64,000 nucleotides of DNA. Origin: Lojkania enalia. Taxonomy: Eukaryota; Ascomycota; Dothideomycetes; Pleosporales. Positions 55,088 through 64,000 of the stretch are shown piece by piece. Made by a program: the position numbers and the translations under genes. The notes under the pieces were generated by a model. That model had not been told where the DNA came from, made no database searches, and saw only the letters and a list, made by a program, of their open reading frames with translations. The stretch's first letter is position 1; every line of letters begins with the position of its first letter. Location: NCBI GenBank assembly GCA_010094045.1, contig ML986760.1, positions 1 to 64,000 on the forward strand. The letters are read 5' to 3'.

Positions 55088-55340
55088 GGTGGGCGAGCGA
55101 ACGAAGGTGAAGGTAGATGAGTCGTGAACGTGGTTGTTTGGAGCTTCCCTGGAGTGAAGGAAAGCGTGGAGGCTGACGATGAAGGTAGCCCGCGGCGCGG
55201 AAGAAGCCGCTAGCGCTTCCCGCATTAGTCAAGCGCGTTCACCCACCTCAGCACAAAGCCCGCTGACGACACTCCACACCTTCTCCAAACCACCAATCCC
55301 ACCCAAGTCCATACACATCGTGCAATAACAGCTTGTCGAC
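55088..55340. promoter_or_regulatory. Divergent promoter between vma16 and TOA2
   Basis: These 253 bp separate two divergent ATGs and contain both promoters. The sequence is without a TATA box; a CGCGGCG-type GC patch is at about 55190. Confidence 0.55.
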
Positions 55341-55794
55341 ATGGCCGACGCTAAGTACTATGAGCTCTACCGTCGTAGCAGGTACTGGTTGTGTGCTTCG
55401 CGCAGTGGTCTCCAGAGCCCCTGCTGACAGGGTCCAGTTTGGGCGGCGCCCTCACGGATACTCTCGACCTCTTAATCACGGAGCGGCGAATCGAGCCCCA
55501 ACTCGCCATGAAGATCCTCGCCAACTTCGATAAAGCGGTTGCAGAAGTGCTGGCGGACAAAGTCAAGGCACGGCTAACGTTCAAGGTGGGCAGCGTTATA
55601 CCTGCGTCAGTATCGGCGCTTGGCTTGCTAAGCTTTGCCACGTGTAGGGCCATCTCGATACCTACCGGTTCTGCGACGAAGTCTGGACTTTCATTATCAA
55701 GGATATCAACTTCAAGCTTGACAACACGAACACCGTCCACGCCGATCGTGTCAAGATCGTTAGCTGCAACACTAAGCGGCCGGGTGAAGCGTAG
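55341..55794 (+). CDS. TOA2: Transcription factor IIA small (gamma) subunit
   Basis: TFIIA gamma stabilises TBP on promoters. Exons are 55341-55374, 55431-55585 and 55648-55794, with introns of 56 and 62 nt; the product has 111 residues, the normal size. The first donor is the weak GTAGCA, yet it is the only one that gives the conserved [16 protein letters not shown]. The rest reads [24 protein letters not shown], then [16 protein letters not shown] and [19 protein letters not shown], all characteristic of the beta-barrel end of TFIIA gamma. It ends NTKRPGEA at 55794; an alternative longer C-terminus by splicing is possible (see findings). Confidence 0.94.
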
Positions 55795-57476
55795 AGTCTC
55801 TCCCTCAGATGCTCTCTACGCCCTCTCCCGGCATATTTCCTGGCTTTGTTTTGTTGTCTAACGTAAATGCGCTAGTACACCCCGGTCTCGAAATATAGCA
55901 GCTCCTCTAGACAAGGCCCCTATAGGTGAATCCTCTAGATTTCAAATGGAGATGCACGAGCAAGTAGAGGCGTATATAGAGCATGAGGACAAAGGGGTAA
56001 AAAATGAGATTAAGAGGGATATTAAGGAGGTTAAGAATGAGGTTAAGGAGGAGTTTGAGTGAACTAGACTATTTCGATTGCACGGCGTTCAGCTTCATGG
56101 GATGGCAATAGTATGTGTATACATTCAATGATACCTCACTGCATGGGATTGGAGTTCACGAATCGGGTCAGGAACGGCAAATGCCTTAATTAAGTAAGAA
56201 ATAGAATTACAAAGACTGTTTTGCTCTCTCTTCACATTTGGCTGAACGGCCGATATTTCATCATTTACCTTCCTTGATAATAGTGTCTTAGACATGCTTG
56301 GTGGACCCTGTCCTGCCTATATTCCCATTTCCAACCTCCATTGTCAAACCCACTTGTTACTATCAATTTCCTGCCTCAAGTCCTGTGAATTAACTCGCCT
56401 TTTTCTTGTATTACTTAGCCCCCAATTATCTTGGGGCTGCGATTGGTCCTTGCCTTCATAATTTAATTACGAATAATCCGGCATATGAAACTGACCCTCC
56501 CTAAATATTATCATTTACACCTACCCTCCATTCGCCCCACGAAGTTTCTAGGAGAATCTTAGGCGCTTTGCGGCGTTCTCTTCCCCTGCATCTTAATTCG
56601 GGGAAGCGGGAAAGCCTTGAGCTTTGGCCTAGACAGGATTCCTCCCGGTTCTTACCGGGAACAACCTTTCTTGTCGCGCTCTGGGGGCGCCATAACGGTT
56701 TTAAGCGCTGACGCGCTCGGATCTATCATGACGTTCTCCGGCGTCTAATGCGGCACAGCAGAGAGCCTCCAGACGACCCCCACAAGGCATTCACGGCACC
56801 CTTCCTTTTTTTCTTCAAATCGTCATGCGAATGTACAAGCCACGACACCTCTGTGGCTAGTGTGTGGGATTCAACTAGCACTCAAAGCCATGCTACAAGG
56901 CGACGAGCCATCCATCAGCAACAGTTCAAGATGTGATATATCTCTCATTGGGACCCCAGGCTCAACTGACTAGGGCGCTAGTGCCCGAATGATGGAATAG
57001 ACCCGCCTGACGTCCGGCGATAATCATTTTGTCCTTAGTGGTTATAAAAGGTCAGAGCAGCATCCTAAACAGCCACAAAGGGTTATATATCGCCTCAGAA
57101 AGAAGCCGGCTGTCATCATCCGCCGTCTTTGCCACAAACGGGCTGCAATCGGGAATATCTCATCACTGTCTGTGCCGTGATCATAATTCCTCCGGAGGGC
57201 GCCAACATAGTCACTGGATCAATCCGGCGACTATTGGAAACGCGACCCCATCCGAGATGTCTTTCCTCGGAGCTGCTGCGGCTTTGAACATGGCTTTGAA
57301 GTAGGCTACAATGAGGGTATAAGAAGGAACCCTCGGTGAGTAACTTGACAGTTTCCACCCTCGCCAACTTCTCTCTATTCCAACGGTTCGTGCTATCTCT
57401 TAGGTTCCTTCTTATCTTTCTTTGTATACATTTGCTTTAATCGCGTCCTTCTGATTTCCACTTCTTTCCTGTCAAT
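55795..57476. other. Intergenic downstream of TOA2; possible extra exon at 55876-56062
   Basis: About 1.7 kb is mostly empty. A charged open frame (about 55862-56062), ending in a Lys/Glu-rich VKNEIKRDIKEVKNEVKEEFE-like run, directly follows a typical intron end (CTAAC branch, GCTAG acceptor at 55875). The remainder to 57476, including a 91-codon plus-strand frame at 57029, has no recognisable content. The right part holds the promoter of the nucleotidyltransferase-like gene. Confidence 0.4.
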
Positions 57477-58214
57477 ATGCGCACTGAACGTCTCGCCGAC
57501 GCAGCAATTGCTCTCCACCATATCCTCACTAGCGCCAACATCAAGTATGGAATATTCGGCGGATTCGCAATTGGTTGCGTAGGCGGACCTCGACAGTCCA
57601 AGAATGTCAATTGCCTTGCAGCTACTACGAAGGAGTACGCTCTCAGACTACTAGACGGCAGAGAAGGCTTCGTGGCCGTGCAAGTCCTCAAACCACGCGA
57701 TGATTACGTGACATTCCTGTGGTCCGATTATCCAGAGCGTAGTGAAACCGTGCTGGTCGAGATCTTTTGCGAACAATTCGCAGGTTAGTCCAAAACCCTT
57801 GTTTTCCTGAAAGCCGCGATCTGACGGAAACTCTTAGGTGCGCAATATAGTATGCAAAACATCCGCTGCAACGCATGTCCTGTCTACGGTAGTAGACGTG
57901 GTCACGACACCATCAAATTCCTCGACCCCTTCTATCTTTTCAAGGGAATGCTTCGTGCCGCCGCATACCGCAACAAACCCCACGACGAGCAAGATCTTAG
58001 GTACCTCGAAAGCCGCTATTTTGGTTGGATTGCCGCAGGAAAAGACACGCTTAGTTTAGAAGTCGTGGGCCTTGCATTGAGGCGGTATCCGGATTTAGAG
58101 ACGCTCTTTATCAGAATTGGAATTGATGTTGCGAAGGCAAAGCTCGCAGTGAGGGGTGTAAATCCTGATCGTGCGCCGGTCCTTGGTGCTGTGCAGAGAG
58201 GGCTTCTGGGCTGA
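57477..58214 (+). CDS. Nucleotidyltransferase-fold protein, unknown substrate
   Basis: This 227-residue protein has two exons, 57477-57783 and 57838-58214, around a 54-nt intron. The N-terminus ANIKYGIFGGFAIGCVGGPRQSKNVNCLA resembles the start of MNT-type nucleotidyltransferase folds: a GG motif, then a position for the two catalytic acids, but here the pair reads NVNC where a D-x-D is typical, so catalysis is doubtful. The second exon contains TIKFLDPFYLFKGMLRAAAYRNKPHDEQDL, a LKG(K/M)-type helix, and a C-terminal helical region ending GAVQRGLLG. Homologous hypothetical proteins are frequent in Pezizomycotina in my recollection, usually with the acid pair present. Its role is unknown. Confidence 0.75.
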
Positions 58215-59787
58215 GCTATTTCTGAGGATGCATGGCTGTGTTCTTTTTCTTTCTTCCATTCACTCTTTTCTACTGAGACATTGGGGACGTGGCATTTGTA
58301 TCCGGATCTAGAATACCGTACATGACTTAGCGATGAGTCGATTTCTTAATTATAGACTTGATTTTTTTATACATTAAAATGTCTCGGTTTTGATGTGTTG
58401 CAAGTAATGATGTGGAGCCGAACTTAGAAATTCTCCGAAGAGCACGATGCATTTTGACACATCATAACGTTAGCAGAACTTAGAAATAGCGGCCAAATAT
58501 GATAGACAGAACAAAGGTCTCCGACCTTATGATCTGCAGATCCAATGGATCGCTCTAACGGTAGCACAGCTTCTTCACAGCGATCGAGTAGACGTCTCTT
58601 AAAGTCGAAGGAATGAAGCAACATCGCCATTCTGCGAAGCTTAAATGCGCCTCACGCCCGAAACATGCATTTACACCTTGACACGTGAACAACCCCTGCT
58701 CAAGTTTAAAATAAGAAACACAAAGTCCATCGAAACCGTGCCTCCTCTGACTGCGGAAGAAGTGCGGGACCCGCTCCCGTCACTTTGTTTCTTGCACAAT
58801 AATCCGCACAGATTATGCATGCTTGCAGGCGAACTAGATGATCGATGACACCAAGTACATGGATGGTCGCATGAAAAGCCCACCAGGACGATCCCCGCTC
58901 GCATCACACAGGTTAATAAATATTTAATTCGGCCATCCAGCCACAAAACCGTCGTCGCCCTGTAGCAGAAGTAGAATCCAAACGACAACACGCCATCCCG
59001 CCCTACCATTCGCTGTGGAGGTAAATTAGACGCACCAATACGATCGCCACACCTATCTAATCTCAAATTCCTCGTGTGTAGGGTAGTGAATTGTATTGGA
59101 TTGACGCGCATTGACAGCCGTGTAGATCGCCATCAACACGAACCTTAATCCAACCCCCTTGACTGGTCCACGTCGCACAGGCTACGTACCTCCCTTCCAC
59201 CCACATCTGCGCTTCAAACACCCCATTTCTCAAGCCTTATGGGCCCATCATCATGCATAGCACATCCCTTCAAATCCAGACCCCACGCACTCGGCATCAT
59301 CATATCCATTCCACCTCTCACGTCCATGTTTGACGATCGGCGGCGCAGGCGAGGCTCCTGCGGCGCACACCCAGCTGCGGACTTCGCGTCTTGAGGCACT
59401 GTTTGAGGCGTCCGAGTCTTAGTGAGGGGTTGCTTGTGGTACTTTTTCGTGTCAGGCTAGAGACAGCTAGGGTGATCGATGCAGCGCATATGTAGAGGGA
59501 GGGATACCGGGGGTGTCTTGATTTGATGCGTTTCAGCTCGCAAATGGGTATGTGGTACAAAGGCGAGGTGAATTACTATTATAATAATACTTGTGCTTGC
59601 GCGAGGCTTGTGTGGTGTGGATGGACGATCGATCATCTGTATCCGTTCATTCTCTCTTTCTTACTTTCTTACCCTTTCTTTCTCTCGCGTCCGTTTCGTA
59701 TAATCCGATTTTCTATTCCGAGTGTTACTTTTCCCATGTTTCCTTAGCTTGTCGACTACCCCAGCGTCAAGAAAGCCAGAAAAAGCC
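58215..59787. other. Intergenic; no gene seen
   Basis: About 1.6 kb lacks any recognisable coding frame. The 146-codon minus-strand frame at 58671-59111 and others are featureless. The right end (59640-59787) is pyrimidine-rich, with CTTTCTTACTTTCTTACCC-type runs, likely the 5' UTR and promoter of the following gene. Confidence 0.5.
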
Positions 59788-60716
59788 ATGACACTCCTCT
59801 TTCTCATCCTCCTCTTCGCCCGAGGCATCCTCGCGCAAGACGCGGAAGCCGCATGCTACGGCCTCGACGGCACAAACCTAGATTCGACTTTCGGTCCTTG
59901 CAATCCCGCCGCAAACCATAGCGGGTGCTGCGCCATCCACCGACCCGCCGGCTCCGTCGACATCTGCCTCGACAACGGCCTTTGCATGGCGACCAACGAC
60001 AAGTACATGGGCACGATATGGCAGAACGGGTGCACGGATCCCACGGGGCGAGATCCAGCGTGTCCTACGAACTTATGCCCGGATGGTAAGTCCCAGGCGC
60101 AAATCCATTGGGACGCAGACGAGAAACTGATACTAATGCCCGTTTGCTGGATACAGTAAGAGATAACTTTCAAGACGGGAACAGTGTCCTGGCGTGGAAC
60201 ATCCTGATGTGCGATTTCGGATCCTATTGCTGTCGCGCGGCGACAGATAGCAGGAATTGCTGCAACAATGCGACAGCGCCGCGCATCACGACAGATTTCA
60301 TCGGTGCCTTTCAATTCGAAACATCGACGGTTAGTGGCTCTTTGACGGCCCCGACGCCCTCGGGAACGAGCAGCAGCGTAGAGCCATCGGTCTTCGCGAC
60401 CGCGGTATTCACTGGCGACCCCTTCGAATACACAATGACTCCCACATCGACATCCCCAGCCGAAGCGCAAATTTGCCCAAAAGACAAAAGCGCCATGGTC
60501 GGCGGCGCAGTAGGCGGCACACTCAGCGCCGTCATCCTCGCACTGCTCGGCACCATGTTCTGGCTCTACAAGCGCGAAAAGCGACAGCGGAAGCTGAAAG
60601 AGCACTACGAAGAGCAGTTTGGCCAGACATGGGCATACCGCCGAACCATGCTCGTCGAAAGCGAATCTCGAGTTGCCGTCAGCGATGTCGACGAGAAGGT
60701 CCGTCCCGATACTTAG
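59788..60716 (+). CDS. Cysteine-rich type I membrane surface protein
   Basis: Two exons, 59788-60085 and 60157-60716 (71-nt intron), encode 285 residues. A signal peptide (MTLLFLILLFARGILAQ) precedes a cysteine-rich ectodomain with about 16 cysteines, including GCCAIHR, GLCMA, NLCPDG, GSYCCRAATDSRNCC. A Thr/Ser/Pro-rich stalk (about 175-230, likely O-glycosylated) follows, then one membrane span (AMVGGAVGGTLSAVILALLGTMFWLY, about 233-258) and a basic then acidic cytoplasmic tail beginning KREKRQRK. The layout recalls fungal wall-stress sensors and other Mid2-like cell-surface proteins, but the ectodomain is not one I can name. The GGAVGG within the span is a helix-packing motif typical of such anchors. 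Confidence 0.82.
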
Positions 60717-61820
60717 GAACGGGGCTTCGTGCTCATGCTGTACAACATGTATAATATTTTGCTTTTCCGATTACTTCGTCGGGTAATGAGGCACGAGTGA
60801 TGACGGATCTAATGACGGACTGGTAATGAAGATATTCGGGCCGGGGCTGTCCTTTCATGTTTTCAACGTCTTTCAGAAGCGAGAAAAAAAAAATAATATA
60901 CCCGCCACATTTCTCTAATCTGAATTCCTATATCTAGCAAGTTTAAATAAAGATACGTTCCAGCTTGATTGGAACGAATCCACTTAGTCCATATGCTTGA
61001 AAGCAAATATTCTATCCAGTATCCCTACCCTGTGAGAACCGCTCGGCGAACTGCTCCCATCCCTCTGTAGTCCGCTCCATAAAAAAAAAAAATTTTTTTT
61101 TATACATATCCCCAGCGCCCAACTCAATCACTAGCACTACTATAACACCAAAAACCATGTACTACACACCTAGTCCATGCCTTGGGGGTGGGCGTGCTGT
61201 ACATCGCCGATCCACGGTCCGTGCGCAGTGGAGAAGAGAAAAGTTGCGATCTTGAGATAGGCGAGCTGCAAGATGAGTAAACTAACGTTTTCGTCACGCA
61301 AGAGCGAGTTAGCGTCGCTCTACGTGACCCAGTGCAAGACAAAACGTCTCCGGGAATTATTGAGAATCACCTTCCATTGCCAGCGTGCAGAAAGGCATCA
61401 TGAAGACAAGGAACGTCAAACAAACATGGAATAGTATGGTAGATGAGATTACGGGCCGATAAACGCACAGATCGCGCGTTCGCAGACAGGCAGACACAAG
61501 TGGCGAATAGCCCCTCCTTCCACCACGCGCGATTCCAACATCATTAACACAATTAGCATTGTGGAAGAGATCGTATTGTCGAAGGATATCAGGAAAACTA
61601 TGATATATCGGTCTTAACATCGACGCAGGGAGGCCTCGGCATTTAAAACATCTCCACCCTAAATCCACAGCATGCATCGCACGGCAAAGTCCGCTACACC
61701 GGCCATTCATTGCATATAGAGATACATGTTCAAAACGCGAAAATAAAAAAATTATCCCGCCAACTCCTATATTCGGCTCCTGGCCTTGATGTTGGTTTGA
61801 ACGTATGACGGCCAGGTCGT
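60717..61820. other. Intergenic; A/T palindrome at 61081
   Basis: About 1.1 kb with no gene. It contains an A-run followed at once by a T-run (about 12 + 9 bases, 61079-61101), a short A9-run near 60889, and sub-120-codon open frames with no family content. Confidence 0.5.
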
Positions 61821-62492
61821 CTACTTCTTGGTGCTACTCCAGCCCTACGTGGAGTTAGCGTCATTCTCATTGAATCAAAGCGATACAATCAATCAGGGTG
61901 CCTTGCTACTAATCATGATTAGAAACATGCAGCATACCTTCTCCTTAAGCTTGTCCCAGTAGGCTTGGTCCCGCGAGCTGCCCTTGACATGGCCGTCTCT
62001 TGAGTTGGGCGTCGAGTAGATGCTGCCCTTGCGGCGCTGGAATTGCGATGGCGGTACCTTGGACGCATCCCACTCCTTGCTCATGCGGCGATCTGCGGGT
62101 GGTGACGAGGACATGCGCATATCTTCCGAGCCAGCGATATGGCCGAGCTTGTCGTCTGGGGCGAAGGGGTCTATGGAGTAGGAATTAGACGATGTGTGCG
62201 CTGAAGGGGGAACCGGCAGAGGAGCTTTTTTGGTTGTTGTGGGGGGATGGGCCTGAGGGCTGGTGGAGGAGCTGGAGGTTCCGTACCATTGCTTGCCTCG
62301 CGTTGTGAGGCGAAGGGGTCCTTAGATTCAACAGAAGGGTTTGCAGTAGGCGTGGCATCGAGGCCTGCACAGATCAGTACTGTACACCAAATTGGACAAT
62401 TGATGAGACCGGGCTACAAAGATGTGCTTCGTAACCAGCGGCACGAGGAGCTGGACCGTAGACATACCAGAGGCAGCAGTTGTAGTGGCCAT
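61821..62492 (-). CDS. Small DPF-motif protein, unknown function
   Basis: Four exons on the minus strand are 62468-62492, 62287-62364, 61938-62200 and 61821-61844, around introns of 103, 86 and 93 nt, giving 129 residues. The model is assembled from splice signals: GTATGT and GTGCAG for the first intron, a CCCCCTTCAG acceptor for the second, GTATGC and CACGTAG for the third, and the sum is in frame. The product is polar, with two DPF motifs (KDPFASQ and IDPFAPDD), which in endocytic proteins bind the AP-2 ear, then FQRRKGSIYSTPNSRDGHV, and ends YWDKLKEKGWSSTKK. An alternative acceptor for the second intron at CCATAG would shorten it. I do not know the family; the ordered C-terminal segments suggest it is real and conserved. 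Confidence 0.6.
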
Positions 62493-64000
62493 GTTTGGTT
62501 GGCTTCTTTGAGAGGTGAATCGAAGGTCAAAACGGGTATTAATTGTAATCTACGGGCAAAGCACAGAGACTGTAGGTATGGTGTTGAGGACTGCGAGGTG
62601 ATGTCCAGACAATGGCGGCCAGTCAGGCAGGCGGAGGGACGCAAGATATATCAAAGAGCAGATCAGGCGTCTACGATGATTTGCCCCTCACGACGTCAAA
62701 GAGGGAAAGCGCCACCCATGGATGGCTGCTCTGCTCTACTCCTGCTCCTGCGCTTGCGCTCGCCTGGAGGGTCCATCCAAGCCCTCTACGGCCGTGACTA
62801 ACCAGTCACCCGCCCTGTCTGCGCGATAAAGCTGGTGTGCCATCAGCGCTGCTTGTCGCTCATCGAGGGCAAATGCGGCAGGATAAGGCGTAGATAGGGT
62901 GCGGCATACGAAGCTATCCCGTCGAGCCAGGCGCCCTCATTGGTGCAGAGCGTCGATGTCGCAGCTCGCAACGTCCGCATTACGTCAGGCGCAGTGAACC
63001 CAGCCATTCGACGCGATGGCACCAGATGGCATCCGAGGACAGAGGGTCAGATGGGGGTGCAGGAGGGGCGGCGATTGGGCGATCAAAGAACACTGCCTCG
63101 CTCGTCTCCAAGCCTCTGGCTGGCCTACTGCGATGCGGGGAGGAGGTGTATGCGGAAGAGCATACATGGTGAATGGTGAAGCGAGACGGCGGATTGGCTG
63201 TAGCGGGCTGAGATGGCTGAGATGTGCCAAGCCTTGGCAGGTTATGCAGTGTGGGGTGGACCCTGGCGGGCCTCGAACGACCATGACGGAGCGACCACAG
63301 ACGAGCCCAGTATGGTATGGTACCGTAGTAGCTCCAGCAATAACCGCAGCCATCACTCTGGGGAACGGGAACGACAATCCTCTGACCCTCCTCGACGACC
63401 GTTGGGAGCCGCCAAAAGCCTCACCACCTGCGTGGAGTTCACCTGCCCTGCGCCTCCGCGACTCGGCGGCTGGTCACAATGCCCAAACTTCAGCTCAGTG
63501 CGCAGAGGCGTCGATCGCGAATGGAGTCGCCGGGCAGGCCTCAACACCAGGGCTCACCTCGTCTGCCTCGTTTCTATGTGCGTCAAGCCGATGCACCTAT
63601 CCAACGGGGACCGTCGTAGTCTCCCTAGCTGCATACCCTACCCTTAGCCATCACTTGGCTCGAAGCAGTTGGTGCGTATCGCAAACTCTCTCATGTCAGC
63701 AAGGACCCCCCCGCCGAATGGTCAAGCTCGCATCAAGAGATTCAGGACCAGCGGTGCGCGAAGCTTGAGCTCGTCTTGTCACTCAGCGCAACTCGTATCT
63801 GGAGGCCTATCTCGCTCCGAGGGATCCCAATGTAGATCTGTGATGATAGGGCTCGACGATCATTGTGCAATAATGCAGTAAACCACTATGGGTATATTGA
63901 ACGAACCGAATCCCGCCCGTCAACTCACAGCATCCTCAGCGCCATGACCGGGATATGTATTTTCCTAAGATGTGACGTCCCTGTTGATAACAGAGGACGG
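62493..64000. other. GC-richer flank; no gene supported
   Basis: The last 1.5 kb has several long overlapping open frames on both strands (for example 63016-63768 plus and 62985-63377 minus). They overlap each other in different frames, which is what high GC content produces by chance, and none shows a domain. The left part must hold the promoter of the small DPF-motif gene. Confidence 0.5.

Noticed and set aside
59856..60605. 249-codon minus-strand open frame
   Set aside because: It runs antisense through the cysteine-rich membrane-protein gene, across its intron, and has no domain.
61079..61101. A-run/T-run palindrome as a terminator hairpin
   Set aside because: Homopolymer runs of this kind are common in fungal intergenic DNA, and no gene ends within 300 bp on either side to give it a role.
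63016..63768. 250-codon plus-strand open frame near the right edge
   Set aside because: It overlaps several other long frames on both strands in a GC-rich stretch and shows no domain or splice-consistent structure.

Overview
The window is nuclear DNA of a filamentous ascomycete (Pezizomycotina). The evidence is short spliceosomal introns (mostly 46-110 nt, GT-AG, often a CTAAC-type branch site), single-copy eukaryotic housekeeping genes packed on both strands, HET-domain and NACHT/STAND genes, a fused bioDA gene, and LTR-retroelement debris with RIP-like mutations. I cannot fix genus or class from sequence alone; Leotiomycetes is only an impression.

The left arm (1 to about 14.9 kb) is gene-poor and accessory in character. 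It has three copies of one LTR family, one of them inside a decayed HET-domain gene. Next come a secreted galactose-oxidase-like enzyme with two N-terminal F5/8-C (CBM32-like) modules, a long empty stretch with a single-frame gene relic, a five-exon rhodopsin-like (SAT4/PTH11-type) membrane protein, and a Zn(II)2Cys6 transcription factor pseudogene with both frameshifts and transition-type stops.

From about 15 kb rightwards the window is dense, conserved genome. GCP4 is divergent from bioB. Then bioB (+), bioF (-) and bioDA (+) form a compact cluster for the last four biotin steps (KAPA to DAPA to dethiobiotin to biotin); the bioF product ends in a PTS1-like ARL. After that come SEN34, a small membrane ORF, ELP4, an F-box protein, RPB8, a Tnr3-like Nudix protein, TYW2/TRM12, a NACHT/STAND receptor, DDB1, RPC37, 3-hydroxyisobutyrate dehydrogenase, a PMP3-type proteolipid with a long tail, an unrecognised PAM2-motif low-complexity protein, a TMEM42/EamA-type membrane protein, the gephyrin-like Mo-cofactor gene cnxE, V-ATPase subunit c'' (vma16), TFIIA gamma (TOA2), a nucleotidyltransferase-like protein, a cysteine-rich type I membrane protein and a small DPF-motif protein. 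The last 1.5 kb shows no gene I can support.

I worked out exon structures by hand from splice signals and protein-family continuity. For every multi-exon model reported as intact, the exon lengths sum to a multiple of three. The main genes of interest are the LTR-interrupted HET gene (five-base target duplication, exact frame recovery), the PAM2/low-complexity protein, the 12-histidine linker in cnxE, and a possible alternative C-terminal exon of TFIIA gamma. I did not find a clear, wholly undescribed multi-gene system.
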